Source of the DNA: CAZVRZ01 sp964629965
GTDB taxonomy: Bacteria; Chloroflexota; Anaerolineae; Anaerolineales; UBA4823
Assembly (NCBI GenBank): GCA_964629965.1
Contig: CAZVRZ010000020.1
Coordinates: forward strand, 1 to 50,036
Direction of reading: 5' to 3'
Length of the DNA: 50,036 nucleotides
Shown here: positions 8,723 through 18,065 of the stretch, piece by piece
Position numbering within the stretch: position 1 is the stretch's first letter
How the letters are laid out: every line of letters begins with the position of its first letter
Notes under the pieces: model-generated
What the model was told of the DNA's origin: nothing
Databases searched by the model: none
What the model saw: only the letters and a program-made list of their open reading frames with translations
Position numbers and translations under genes: made by a program

Positions 8723-9475
8723 ATGAAAAAGCTAATAGTACTATTAACCATCATCGTTGCATTGAGCCTGGCTTTGGCAGGCTGTGGAGGTGGGGTATCG
8801 GCTAAAGTGCGTGTAGCCACAGATGCTACCTGGCCTCCATTCGAATATGTTGACGAAACTTCTAAAGAGATCGTTGGTTTGGATATCGACCTGATGAAAG
8901 CGATTGCCGAAAAAGAAAACCTCGAAATCGAATTCGTCAACGTAAGTTGGGATCCATTATTGGCAGGAATGGCCCAGTGCCAGTACGATGCATCAATCTC
9001 TGCTATGACGATCACTGAAGAGCGTAAACAATCCTTCAACTTTACTGACCCATACTTCGCTGCGGGTCAGGTGGTGGCCGTCAAAGCCGATAACACCAGT
9101 ATCACCGGCAAGGATAGCCTATCGGGTAAAACCGTTGGCGCTCAACTGGGCACGACCGGTGCAATTGAAACGGAAAAAATGACGGGAGTCACCCTGAAGA
9201 GTTATGATGATATTGGCCTTGCCTTTCAGGATTTAATGAATGGTCAGATAGATGCTGTCATCGCTGATAACCCGCTTGCTCTCGGCTATATCGGTCAGAA
9301 CCCCGAAAAAATAAAAGCTGTGGGTGAGGTGTTTACGGATGAATCTTATGGTATCGCGGTTTGCAAAACCAATACCGACTTGTTAAAGAAGCTCAATTCT
9401 GGACTGACAAAAGTGAAATCAGAAGGCGTGATCGATGAATTGACCAAGAAGTGGATCTCTGGCGCTGGGAAGTAA
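8723..9475 (+). CDS. Polar amino-acid ABC transporter, substrate-binding lipoprotein
   Basis: A 250-residue family 3 solute-binding protein. It has a lipoprotein signal peptide (MKKLIVLLTIIVALSLALAGC, lipobox LAGC with the acylated Cys about residue 21), then the typical KVRVATDATWPPFEYVDE and GLDIDLMKAIAEKENL opening of lobe 1. It captures an amino acid outside the membrane and hands it to the permease encoded next. The specific ligand (Gln, Arg, His or cystine type) cannot be read from the sequence. The start ATG has a purine-rich GAGGAGAAGATAAAGGAA leader. Confidence 0.93.
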   Translation: MKKLIVLLTIIVALSLALAGCGGGVSAKVRVATDATWPPFEYVDETSKEIVGLDIDLMKAIAEKENLEIEFVNVSWDPLLAGMAQCQYDASISAMTITEERKQSFNFTDPYFAAGQVVAVKADNTSITGKDSLSGKTVGAQLGTTGAIETEKMTGVTLKSYDDIGLAFQDLMNGQIDAVIADNPLALGYIGQNPEKIKAVGEVFTDESYGIAVCKTNTDLLKKLNSGLTKVKSEGVIDELTKKWISGAGK

Positions 9476-9510
9476 CTTTCCAGTAACACATTGTGACTTT
9501 TCGCACGATA

Positions 9511-9557
9511 GTATAGTGGTGTGTGTTTACTCGTTTGGGTAGCACACACCACATACT
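9511..9557 (+). promoter_or_regulatory. Intercistronic hairpin between binding-protein and permease genes
   Basis: A perfect 10-bp inverted repeat (GTGGTGTGTG 9516-9525 / CACACACCAC 9543-9552), with flanking AGTAT / ATACT that can extend it. It has no T run. In ABC operons such a hairpin usually stabilises the binding-protein mRNA or partly attenuates read-through so that the binding protein is made in excess; that role is inferred here. Confidence 0.6.
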
Positions 9558-9632
9558 CTGATATTGCCGACGTGGGCTTTCCTGTGGACATTCCCCTGGG
9601 TGGCCCCATAATTTTGCCTGGAGGAAGTAGCA

Positions 9633-10472
9633 GTGGATCAGAAAGAACAAGCGGACGGTATTGCAAGTAAAAATCCCCAGGGCCCAGATTTTAAACGCCT
9701 CCTAGGCGCAGAATATAAAATTGATGCCTGGTGGAGCTTGGTTCTGGGTGTTGTTGGTTTAGTACTTCTTTTGATCATAGTCAAGCCTGATCCGTACTGG
9801 CGGATTGTCAAATTTGTGCGAGATGGCATTTGGGTAACCATTTCTCTTACAGTTATTTCTTTTGTGTTTACCCTGGCAGCCGGGTTGCTGGGCGGTCTTG
9901 GTAGGCTTTCGAAGAATAAAGTTATCTACGGCATCGCTACGGTTTACGTTGAAGTGATCCGCGGTATTCCCTTATTGGTGCAGTTGCTGTGGTGGTATTT
10001 TGCATTCCCGGTGGTTGTTCAGGGATTGGGACGTTTCCTGGGCAGTGTTGCTCTCCAGCGCTATCAGGCCAATCCCCTGGTGATGGCGGTGATAGGCTTT
10101 GTCGTGTGCTACGGCGCCTATATGAGCGAAATCTATCGAGCGGGTATTCAGAGCATACCCAAAGGACAAATGGAAGCTGCTCGCAGTCTGGGGATGAATT
10201 ATTACCAGGCGATGCGTTATGTGATCCTACCTCAGGCGCTCCGAGTGATTTTGCCGCCTGTCGGTAATGAGTTCATTGCATTGCTTAAGGATTCATCCAT
10301 GGTAAGTGTGGTTGCTGTGACTGATCTGACCCGCCGGGGTCGCGAATTCATGTCGGCAAATTATGATCCTATTCCGACCTGGATGATGGTGGCGTTGTTA
10401 TATTTGGTGATGACGTTGCTTTCGGCTCGGATAATAGATTTGATCGAACACAAGACGCGCGTGGAGAGGTAA
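9633..10472 (+). CDS. Polar amino-acid ABC transporter permease
   Basis: A 279-residue inner-membrane permease of the His/Glu/Gln/Arg type. After a soluble 35-residue N-terminus there are several hydrophobic spans (LVLGVVGLVLLLIIV, WVTISLTVISFVFTLAAGLL, and others). The EAA coupling loop reads GQMEAARSLGMNYYQAMRYVILPQALRVILPPVGNEF. The start is GTG preceded by GGAGG. It is separated from the ATPase gene by only 4 bp. Confidence 0.93.
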   Translation: MDQKEQADGIASKNPQGPDFKRLLGAEYKIDAWWSLVLGVVGLVLLLIIVKPDPYWRIVKFVRDGIWVTISLTVISFVFTLAAGLLGGLGRLSKNKVIYGIATVYVEVIRGIPLLVQLLWWYFAFPVVVQGLGRFLGSVALQRYQANPLVMAVIGFVVCYGAYMSEIYRAGIQSIPKGQMEAARSLGMNYYQAMRYVILPQALRVILPPVGNEFIALLKDSSMVSVVAVTDLTRRGREFMSANYDPIPTWMMVALLYLVMTLLSARIIDLIEHKTRVER

Positions 10473-10476
10473 TATC

Positions 10477-11214
10477 ATGGAACCAATCATTATTATGGAT
10501 GATGTACACAAATATTTCCCAAATCAGGTTCATGCTTTGCGCGGTGTCTCTCTGGCAGTTGATAAGGGCGAGGTGGTGGTTGTTGTAGGTCCTTCCGGCT
10601 CGGGTAAATCGACCTTATTGCGTTGTATCAATCGCCTGGAGGAGTTTGACAGTGGTCGCATTATCGTAGACGGGATCACCCTGGATCGAGCCGAAAATAT
10701 CAATGCAGTCCGGCGAGAAGTTGGCATGGTGTTCCAGTCTTTCAATTTATTCCAGCATTTAAGGGTGATCGATAATCTAACCCTGGCGCAGCGTGTGGTT
10801 CGGCAGCGTTCAACTACAGAAGCGCTGCAAATCGCTCACGACTTATTGAAGAAGGTTGGTATTCCTGAAAAAGCCGAATCGTATCCTGGGCAGCTCTCTG
10901 GTGGCCAGCAGCAGCGGGTGGCCATTGCTCGCGCCCTGGCGATGAGCCCGAAGATCATGCTTTTTGACGAGCCAACCAGCGCACTCGACCCTGAGATGAT
11001 CAAAGAAGTGTTGGATGTAATGCTTGACTTAGCTCATGAGGGCATGACGATGGTTGTGGTTTCTCATGAAATGGGCTTCGCTCGCGCTGCGGCCCATCGA
11101 GCTATCTTGATGGACGAAGGCGTGATCGTCGAAGAAGGTGCTCCCGAAGTGTTATTCTCAAATCCTAAGCACGAACGCACGAAAATGTTTTTGAGCAAGG
11201 TTTTGCATCATTAG
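10477..11214 (+). CDS. Polar amino-acid ABC transporter ATPase (GlnQ type)
   Basis: The 245-residue ATPase energises the transporter. Motifs appear in the usual order: Walker A GPSGSGKST, Q-loop MVFQSFNLFQHL, signature LSGGQQQRVAIARAL, Walker B IMLFDEPTSALDP and the H-loop VVSHEMGF. It directly follows its permease and belongs to the three-gene operon 8723-11214. Confidence 0.96.
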   Translation: MEPIIIMDDVHKYFPNQVHALRGVSLAVDKGEVVVVVGPSGSGKSTLLRCINRLEEFDSGRIIVDGITLDRAENINAVRREVGMVFQSFNLFQHLRVIDNLTLAQRVVRQRSTTEALQIAHDLLKKVGIPEKAESYPGQLSGGQQQRVAIARALAMSPKIMLFDEPTSALDPEMIKEVLDVMLDLAHEGMTMVVVSHEMGFARAAAHRAILMDEGVIVEEGAPEVLFSNPKHERTKMFLSKVLHH

Positions 11215-11229
11215 GAAAGGCGGGTATCT

Positions 11230-11670
11230 GTGGCAGATGTAACAGAGATCATTACCAGGCCATGGGTAGTACAACTTCTATCGGAAGTGGTACTGGCGCG
11301 CCTGGCAACCGCAAATCCCAAAACCCTCCAGCCTCATGTGGTGCCGGTGTGGTTTGAGTGGGATGAGAACATTTTATGGATTAGTGCATTTAGCTCAACT
11401 CGAAAAGTCAAAGATATTCAGAAAAATACCAGGATATCGGTTCTTATCGAGATCGCTCACCGGGGTGAGCAGGATCGCGCCGTGTTACTTGAAGGCTCCG
11501 CAGTTCTGATTGCGGAGCCTTCGATTGTTCAGTACCGCGCCACCCGGATTTATACTAAATATACCGGACCAGAAGGCGTATTAGCTCCAGATATTCAGTC
11601 GTGGATTGTGGATCCTGAGAATCGGATCATCAAGCTGATCCCTGAACGAGCGTATGCCTGGAACGCTTGA
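11230..11670 (+). CDS. Pyridoxamine 5'-phosphate oxidase-fold (PPOX) protein
   Basis: A 146-residue split-barrel flavin-binding family protein. The N-terminal helix is followed by ARLATANPKTLQPHVVPVWFEWDENILWI, then STRKVKDIQKNTRISVLIE, the typical strand order of FMN- or F420-dependent PPOX proteins. The reaction is not known. The start is GTG with GGAAAGGCGGG upstream. It lies 15 bp after the transporter ATPase gene and may be cotranscribed with it. It converges on htpG with 4 bp between stop codons. Confidence 0.82.
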   Translation: MADVTEIITRPWVVQLLSEVVLARLATANPKTLQPHVVPVWFEWDENILWISAFSSTRKVKDIQKNTRISVLIEIAHRGEQDRAVLLEGSAVLIAEPSIVQYRATRIYTKYTGPEGVLAPDIQSWIVDPENRIIKLIPERAYAWNA

Positions 11671-11674
11671 GACG

Positions 11675-13555
11675 CTAATCCAAAGCCTTTTCGATCAATT
11701 GGTGGATACGCCCGATCATACTGGCGGGTTCGGGATGTAACCCTTCGATCAATAGGGCGTTTTCGTAAACTTGTTCGACCACCAGCTTCGAGCGTTCGTC
11801 TTCCTGTGGCAAGGCGCTCAACTTGATCATAATGGGGTGGCGTGGATTGAGTTCCAAGATCTTCTTGGGGGCAACAAAATCCTCTTTAAGCAGCCTGTAC
11901 ACGCGCTGCATTTCTTGGTTCAAGCCGCCTTCCGGGTCGATCAGGCGCGCCGGTGAATCTTGCAGGCGATCAGTCATCCTGACATCGGTTACTTTTTCAC
12001 CTAATTGCCCCTTGAAAAGATCGATCAGTTTTCCCCATTCAGCTACCGGGAGAGAGCTTTCCTGTTGTTCTTCTTGGTCGCTGCTTTTTTCGGGCAGCTT
12101 GAGATCAGATTGAGCCACATTGGCAAGGGGTTTTTGCTTATATTCTTTTATCCGCGCCAGCATGAATGCGTCCAGCGGATCGGTCATGAGCAATGCCTCG
12201 TAGCCTCGTTTGCGGATAATATCCAGGTGAGGGCTGTATAATACGGAGCGTTCATCATCTCCCATAACGTAGTAAATGGAAGTCTGCTCCTCTGGCATGC
12301 GAGTAATATAATCGTCCAGAGAAGACCAATCATTGGGCTTGCTGGTCGTTCTAAAGCGCAGCAGCGCCTGTAGATCCTTATCTTCTTCCGGTTCTACGGC
12401 TATTCCCTGTTTAATGGCTCGCCCAAACGCGACCCAGAACTGGGCGTATTTTTCGGTCTCTTGCTCAGCCAATTTTTTGAGCATGTCCACGGCTTTACTG
12501 CTAACCAGTTTTTTGAGCTGCGCCATCACCCGGTTGGACTGTACCGATTCGCGCGATACGTTCAAAGGCAAATCTTCCGAATCGACGACGCCCTGCATGA
12601 ATTGTAGGTATTCGGGCAGCAGATCTTTGCAATATTCCTGGATCAAAACCTTCCGCGCATATAACTTCAATCCGTTATCTTTTCTTAATGAAAAGATGCC
12701 TCTTTCGCTATCAGATGGCACGAAGAGGATGGCGTACATTTGAACGGGAGCATCAACCGCCAGGTGGGTATAAGTTAATGGTTCTACATCCAGGGTAAGT
12801 TGGCGGTAGAATTGATCGTAGTCTTCCTTCTCAACCTGGCGTGGCGTTTGCCGCCACAGCGCAGTACGCTGGTTGATCTGCTCTTTATTCTCACCCAAAT
12901 AAATTGGGAAAGGAATAAAATCGGAGTGTCGTTTGATAATATCTCTCATCCGGTATTCTTGAACAAATTCGGCTGCTTCCTCTTTCAGCTTTACCACGAT
13001 CGTGGTGCCGCGCGTCTCCTTGGTGGCTGGCTCAATCGTAAAGGTGTCTGATCCATCACAGTGCCATTCCGCCGCTCCCTTTTCTACATTATAGGAGCGA
13101 GAGATCACTCGCACTGAATCTGCCACCATGAAAACAGAGTAAAAACCTACTCCAAATTGCCCAATAATATCGGATAGTTTATTTCCGGTCTCCTTGTTTG
13201 TTTCAACCTGTTTTGCCGCCGCCATGAATGCGCCCGCACCAGAATGGGCAATTGTCCCCAGGTTCTCAACCATTTCCTCGCTGCTCATACCTATCCCAGT
13301 ATCCGCAATGGTTATTGTTTTCTCTCCCTGATCCAAAGTGATCCAAATGCCCAGTTCTGCGTCTGGGTCGAGCACATTCCGATTGGTTAGCATTTCAAAG
13401 TCTATGCGCGTCAATGCGTCCGATGCATTTGAGATAAGCTCTCTCAAAAAGATCTCGCGCTCCGTATAGAGCGAATGGATCAAGATGTCTAGTATCTGTC
13501 GAGTTTCAGCTTTGAATGGAATGGCCTGGTTGGGTGTTTGAGGTAAATCGCTCAT
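11675..13555 (-). CDS. htpG: Molecular chaperone HtpG (Hsp90)
   Basis: A 626-residue bacterial Hsp90, of full length. The N-terminal GHKL ATPase domain shows ELISNASDALTRI, DTGIGM and GQFGVGFYSVFMVAD. The middle domain includes LPLNVSRESVQ, the catalytic-loop region with the gamma-phosphate-contacting Arg. The C-terminal dimerisation domain closes the protein. An AGGAAAAATTT sequence precedes the ATG. It acts in the cytosol in ATP-driven folding of client proteins. Confidence 0.97.
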   Translation of the reverse strand: MSDLPQTPNQAIPFKAETRQILDILIHSLYTEREIFLRELISNASDALTRIDFEMLTNRNVLDPDAELGIWITLDQGEKTITIADTGIGMSSEEMVENLGTIAHSGAGAFMAAAKQVETNKETGNKLSDIIGQFGVGFYSVFMVADSVRVISRSYNVEKGAAEWHCDGSDTFTIEPATKETRGTTIVVKLKEEAAEFVQEYRMRDIIKRHSDFIPFPIYLGENKEQINQRTALWRQTPRQVEKEDYDQFYRQLTLDVEPLTYTHLAVDAPVQMYAILFVPSDSERGIFSLRKDNGLKLYARKVLIQEYCKDLLPEYLQFMQGVVDSEDLPLNVSRESVQSNRVMAQLKKLVSSKAVDMLKKLAEQETEKYAQFWVAFGRAIKQGIAVEPEEDKDLQALLRFRTTSKPNDWSSLDDYITRMPEEQTSIYYVMGDDERSVLYSPHLDIIRKRGYEALLMTDPLDAFMLARIKEYKQKPLANVAQSDLKLPEKSSDQEEQQESSLPVAEWGKLIDLFKGQLGEKVTDVRMTDRLQDSPARLIDPEGGLNQEMQRVYRLLKEDFVAPKKILELNPRHPIMIKLSALPQEDERSKLVVEQVYENALLIEGLHPEPASMIGRIHQLIEKALD

Positions 13556-13704
13556 AAATTTTTCCTTTACTGTAAGTATATAACGCGAGGTGCTTAGAAT
13601 GATGGGTAAGATGCCGGTTTGCTAATTATAGCTTGTTAAGCTTACCGCATCTGTGTAAGAATTGCGTTAGAGCAAACAGAAAATGGCTGTTCAACTTCTG
13701 ATCG

Positions 13705-14637
13705 TTAAATTTGACTTTCCTGCTTTGGCGCATCGACGCACTGCAGTATTAATCCATTCTCTGCTGTGTCATGCAAAAGCGCCGCTTTAGGGAATTCTTG
13801 AGGGTGGATTGGTTCCCAATGAATCCCCGCTTCTTGTATTCTCTTCAATACGTTTTCCCAGTGGGTTTGATCGGGTATGCAAATGGTGTATGAGATCAAT
13901 CCAACAGCATTTCCCGGCGGCGGCTGGGCTTCGCGCCCTGCCCAGGTGTTGATCCCTATATGGTGATGATAACCGCCGGCAGATAAAAAGATGGCCCCTG
14001 GAAAGTTGCTTTGCATAACATCCAGGCCAATCAAGTGGTGGTAAAACTTCTTGGCTTTTTCTAAATGATTAACCTGGAGATGAATATGACCGATCTCTGC
14101 CGACGGATGGATGCCTGCCCAGGTATCTGTACGATCTACAGCCTGTAAAAGATCATCAATATCCAGGGGATTGGTAGACATTACCAGTTCACCCTTTTCC
14201 CATAGCCAGTTATCCTTTGGGCGGTCGGCGCAAAGTTCGATACCATTACCGTCTGCATCCTCAAGATAGATGGCTTCGCTGACAATGTGGTCTGCGACGC
14301 CTTGAACCGGCCATTTGTTTTGTATTAAATGTAGAAATGCTTTACCCAAGGAGGCTCGATCGGGGTAGCGGATTGCAAAATGGTACAAGCCCAAAGTAAG
14401 CGGGGGTTTGGCTACCGCGTCTTTTCGCTCACTTAAGCGGATCAAAGCAGGAGAAACGCCGTTGGCTGAAAGATCTGTAAAGGGTCCTTTTCCAGGTATG
14501 ATGCTAAAACCGAGAATTGAGGTGTAAAATTCAGTCGCTTTGGCGATGTTTTTTACCTGCAAATGAACCCGGCCTATGTAGGTCTTTTCAGGTAGACGAA
14601 TTAAACCTTCTTCTTTGGATGATCGTTTCTTTGCCAT
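13705..14637 (-). CDS. Two-domain VOC (glyoxalase/catechol 2,3-dioxygenase) protein
   Basis: A 310-residue protein with two vicinal-oxygen-chelate modules. The first begins IGRVHLQVKNIAKATEFYTSILGF and includes LYHFAIRYPDR and ELCADRP; the second begins IGHIHLQVNHLEKAKKFYHHLIGLDV and includes GGYHHHIGINTWAGR. Metal ligands (His, His, Glu) are plausible in the second half. It resembles CatE-type extradiol dioxygenases, but the substrate is unknown. The ATG at 14637 (MAKKRSSKEE) is chosen over a TTG further upstream. The start is divergent from ligA, about 105 bp apart. Confidence 0.85.
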   Translation of the reverse strand: MAKKRSSKEEGLIRLPEKTYIGRVHLQVKNIAKATEFYTSILGFSIIPGKGPFTDLSANGVSPALIRLSERKDAVAKPPLTLGLYHFAIRYPDRASLGKAFLHLIQNKWPVQGVADHIVSEAIYLEDADGNGIELCADRPKDNWLWEKGELVMSTNPLDIDDLLQAVDRTDTWAGIHPSAEIGHIHLQVNHLEKAKKFYHHLIGLDVMQSNFPGAIFLSAGGYHHHIGINTWAGREAQPPPGNAVGLISYTICIPDQTHWENVLKRIQEAGIHWEPIHPQEFPKAALLHDTAENGLILQCVDAPKQESQI

Positions 14638-14706
14638 TTGCTCGAATCTTCCGTGTTTTTCGTCAATCAACTGCCAAGCATGAGCATTGTAACAGAAAAA
14701 ACCGTT

Positions 14707-14734
14707 TTGAGCTTCGTCCGAATTACGCTATAAT
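14707..14734 (+). promoter_or_regulatory. Promoter of ligA, leaderless layout
   Basis: TTGAGC (14707-14712), a 16-bp spacer and perfect TATAAT (14729-14734), then exactly seven bases before the ligA ATG. No ribosome-binding site lies between, so the ligA mRNA probably begins at its start codon. Confidence 0.7.
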
Positions 14735-14741
14735 ACGCCCT

Positions 14742-16793
14742 ATGGCAATTCCCCCTCCACAAAAATCTCCATACGAGCGGTTGGTAGAGCTTCGCAAGCA
14801 AATCCATTACCACAATTACCGTTATCATGTTTTGGATGATCCATCGATCAGCGATTACGAGTATGATCACCTGGTTATTGAATTGTGCGAAATTGAGAGA
14901 GAGCATCCGGAATGGATCACACCAGATTCGCCAAGTCAACGGGCGGGTTCTGCCCCGGCAGATAAATTCGTCAAGATTGCGCACCCAGCGGCAATACTCA
15001 GCCTGGCAAGCGCCTTTGATGCGGAAGGTGTTCGAGCATGGTTTGAGCGTATTGGCAAGTTAGATGACCGTGTTTCCAAATGCGATTTCTCTGTTGAGCC
15101 AAAGATCGATGGCCTGACAGTCGTTTTACATTATCGTAATGGGGTATTTGTGCAAGGAGCTACTCGTGGGGACGGTGAGATTGGCGAGGATATAACCAGC
15201 AACCTGCGAACGATACGTTCCTTGCCCCTGAATATACCGGTCGACGCCAGCAGCCCCTCTGCTCCTGCCTACCTGGTGGTTCGGGGAGAGGCATACATAC
15301 CCTTGCGAGAGTTCGCGGCTTTGAATCTCCGGCTGTCTGCCGCCGGCGAAAAGGTATATCAGAATCCTCGCAATACGGCGGCAGGCGCCTTGCGGCAGTT
15401 GGGTTCGGGCCTGACGGCTTCTCGTCCTCTGGCTCTATTGGTTTATGCAATTATTACTGCCGATGGAGATGTACCTGTGCTGCAGTCTGATCGCCTGCGA
15501 TATCTTGCCAGCCTGGGTTTCCCAACACCAGAAGCAGCCTATTGTCAAAATATCGAATGTGCCATTGATTCCTGGCAGAATATGCTCGCCCGGCGCGATC
15601 GGCTGTCCTACGAGGTGGATGGCGTCGTAATCAAGATCAATGATCTGTCTATTGCAGATGGCTTGGGGTATGTTGGAAAAGACCCTCGGGGCGCATTGGC
15701 AGTGAAGTTTCCTGCTCGCGAAGTATCGACCCAACTGTTGGATATTGGTGTGAACGTTGGTCGCACTGGTGTGCTAACCCCTTATGCTATCCTGGAGCCG
15801 GTAGAAATAGGTGGAGTGATTGTCAAGCAAGCAACTTTGCACAACTTTGAGTATATCGCCGAAAAAGATATTCGGATTGGTGATCGTGTTATGGTAAAGC
15901 GAGCCGGGGACGTGATTCCCTATGTGATCGGTCCGGTGCTCGCTGCTAGAACAGAGGCCGAATGGCCTTACGTTCCTCCTGAAGTGTGCCCGGCTTGCGA
16001 TCAACCGGTGGAGCATTACGAAGGAGAAGTCGCCTGGTATTGCGTCAACTCAGCTTGCCCGGAGCAGTTGGTTCGCAACTTGGAGCATTTTGTCTCGCGT
16101 GGGGCAATGGACATGGTTGGTTTGGGAACAAAAATCGTCGAACAATTGGTTCAAGCCAATTTAATAAGTGATGTAGCTGATCTCTACACTCTCAAACGCG
16201 AAGATTTATTAAAGTTAGCTGCCTTTGCAGAAAAGAAGACTGATAATATACTCGCCGCCATTGCCGCCTCTCGCCGGCAGCCCATCGCGCGATTGGTCAA
16301 CGCCTTGGGTATTCGCGGCGTGGGTGAAGCGATGGCATCCGATCTAACCAGGCATTATATGGATCTCGATATGCTTTCTATTGCTTCGGCGGAAGATTTA
16401 CAGCGGATCGAGGGTGTTGGCCCTAATATTGCTCAGGCCATTGTGGATTGGTTTGCACAACCTAAGAACAAGTCTCTATTGGAAAAACTAAAGCAGGTGG
16501 GTGTTTGGCCCAGTCGGCACGAGGAAGTGAAGGGCCCTGAAGGGGCCTCTCTGGTATTGTCGGGTTTAACTTTTGTGATTACAGGCACTTTACCTGGATT
16601 GACTCGCGAAGAAGCCAGGGCGCTGATCGAATTGCATGGGGGAAAGGTGACCGACACGGTTAGCCAGAAAACGAGTTATTTAGTGTTGGGTGAAAACCCA
16701 GGCTCCAAACTGACCAAGGCGCAAGCGCTTAATGTGCCCATCCTCGATGAGGCGGGGTTGTTATCCTTGGCATCTGGAGCATTATCGTTTTGA
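14742..16793 (+). CDS. ligA: NAD-dependent DNA ligase LigA
   Basis: Seals nicks in replication and repair using NAD. The 683-residue protein has the full domain order: Ia domain with HYHNYRYHVLDDPSISDYEYD, the adenylation lysine K121 in EPKIDGLTV, the TRGDGEIGEDIT and RNTAAGALRQL motifs, OB fold, four-cysteine zinc finger (CPAC...CVNSAC), helix-hairpin-helix repeats (GIRGVGEAMA, IEGVGPNIAQ) and a C-terminal BRCT domain. An upstream extension to 14517 is open but runs back through the promoter and the neighbouring gene, so the ATG at 14742 is used. Confidence 0.97.
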   Translation: MAIPPPQKSPYERLVELRKQIHYHNYRYHVLDDPSISDYEYDHLVIELCEIEREHPEWITPDSPSQRAGSAPADKFVKIAHPAAILSLASAFDAEGVRAWFERIGKLDDRVSKCDFSVEPKIDGLTVVLHYRNGVFVQGATRGDGEIGEDITSNLRTIRSLPLNIPVDASSPSAPAYLVVRGEAYIPLREFAALNLRLSAAGEKVYQNPRNTAAGALRQLGSGLTASRPLALLVYAIITADGDVPVLQSDRLRYLASLGFPTPEAAYCQNIECAIDSWQNMLARRDRLSYEVDGVVIKINDLSIADGLGYVGKDPRGALAVKFPAREVSTQLLDIGVNVGRTGVLTPYAILEPVEIGGVIVKQATLHNFEYIAEKDIRIGDRVMVKRAGDVIPYVIGPVLAARTEAEWPYVPPEVCPACDQPVEHYEGEVAWYCVNSACPEQLVRNLEHFVSRGAMDMVGLGTKIVEQLVQANLISDVADLYTLKREDLLKLAAFAEKKTDNILAAIAASRRQPIARLVNALGIRGVGEAMASDLTRHYMDLDMLSIASAEDLQRIEGVGPNIAQAIVDWFAQPKNKSLLEKLKQVGVWPSRHEEVKGPEGASLVLSGLTFVITGTLPGLTREEARALIELHGGKVTDTVSQKTSYLVLGENPGSKLTKAQALNVPILDEAGLLSLASGALSF

Positions 16794-16842
16794 TCGTGTT
16801 CTGCGTTATCATAATAATTATCATTTATACAGGAGAAGAAAA

Positions 16843-18054
16843 ATGAGCTACGAGCAGAAACAAGATGGTATTACACGACGTATCCAGGCAATGAAAGATC
16901 GTGTTCAGTCGATGCGTGATGTGAATTTGTATTTTTATAACCAACCTATCAGTGAGTTACGGGGGAGTTCACGGGTTGTGGTCAACAATCGCGAAATGGG
17001 TATGTTTGCTTCCTATAGCTACCTTGGATTGGTGGGGCATCCCCGGATCAATGCGGCTGCGAAGGCCGCCGTGGATAAGTATGGCACTGGGACTCATGGT
17101 GTACGCACCCTGGCTGGTACCTTAAATTTGCATCGCGAGCTGGAAGAAACAATTGCAGATTTCAAACACGCGGAGGCTGCCATTACATTCACTTCCGGCT
17201 ACGTTACGAATCTAACGGTTGTCTCAACCCTCGTTGGGCGGGAAGATTATGTTATTTCGGATAAACTGAACCACGCCAGTATTGTGGATGGCTGTCTGAT
17301 GTCTGGCGCAAAATTTGTTCGTTTTCGCCATAACGATATGGAAGCCCTTGAAATCCGCCTGAAGCAAGTTCCCGCCAGCGCTGCCAAGTTAGTTGTCGCC
17401 GACGCTGTTTTTAGTATGGACGGTGATATCCTTGATCTTCCCAAGGTAGTGGAATTGTGTCATCAGTATGGCGCCTGGTTGATGATCGATGAGGCGCATT
17501 CCGTTGGCGTTTTGGGCAAAACAGGCCGTGGTATCGAAGAGCATTTTGGCATGCCAGACGTTGTCGATATTAAGATGGGCACATTAAGTAAAACGATCCC
17601 TTCTGTAGGCGGTTATGTGGCAGGGAAGAAAGATATGATCGAATTCCTGCGCCATACCAGCCGCGCTTACATCTTCTCGGCTGCGTTGCCTCCTGCACAG
17701 GCGGCCGCTTCCCTGGAAGCTTTTCGGGTCATTTTGGATGAGCCCTGGCGGATCGAAAAGCTGAGAGCCAATGCCGACCAGTTCATCGGTGGTTTGAAAG
17801 CGCGCGGTTTTGATACGATGATGACTGAAACTGCTATCGTACCGGTACTGTGCGGCGCAGATGAGGCTGCCTATGCCATGACGCGTTATGCTCAAATGAG
17901 GGATGTCTTTGTCTTGCCGGTTGTATCGCCGGCGGTGCCTGTGGGTTTGGCTCGCTTACGCGCCACGGTTACTGCCTCCCATGAACCTGATGAGATTGAG
18001 CATGCCATGGATATCATTGGGGCTGCCGGACACGAGACCGGTATCCTTGCATAA
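16843..18054 (+). CDS. PLP-dependent alpha-oxoamine synthase (BioF/Kbl/serine palmitoyltransferase family)
   Basis: A 403-residue fold-type I enzyme. These enzymes condense an amino acid with an acyl-CoA. Visible motifs are SYSYLGLVGHPRI, GTHGVRTLAGTLNLHRELE, the PLP-contacting DEAHSVGVLG (D216, H219) and the Schiff-base lysine K250 in MGTLSKTIPSVGGY. AGGAGAAGAAAA precedes the ATG. No biotin or threonine-degradation gene is nearby, so whether it makes 8-amino-7-oxononanoate, 2-amino-3-ketobutyrate or a sphingoid base cannot be decided. The next gene starts 11 bp later. Confidence 0.88.
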   Translation: MSYEQKQDGITRRIQAMKDRVQSMRDVNLYFYNQPISELRGSSRVVVNNREMGMFASYSYLGLVGHPRINAAAKAAVDKYGTGTHGVRTLAGTLNLHRELEETIADFKHAEAAITFTSGYVTNLTVVSTLVGREDYVISDKLNHASIVDGCLMSGAKFVRFRHNDMEALEIRLKQVPASAAKLVVADAVFSMDGDILDLPKVVELCHQYGAWLMIDEAHSVGVLGKTGRGIEEHFGMPDVVDIKMGTLSKTIPSVGGYVAGKKDMIEFLRHTSRAYIFSAALPPAQAAASLEAFRVILDEPWRIEKLRANADQFIGGLKARGFDTMMTETAIVPVLCGADEAAYAMTRYAQMRDVFVLPVVSPAVPVGLARLRATVTASHEPDEIEHAMDIIGAAGHETGILA

Positions 18055-18065
18055 GTGGAGAGACC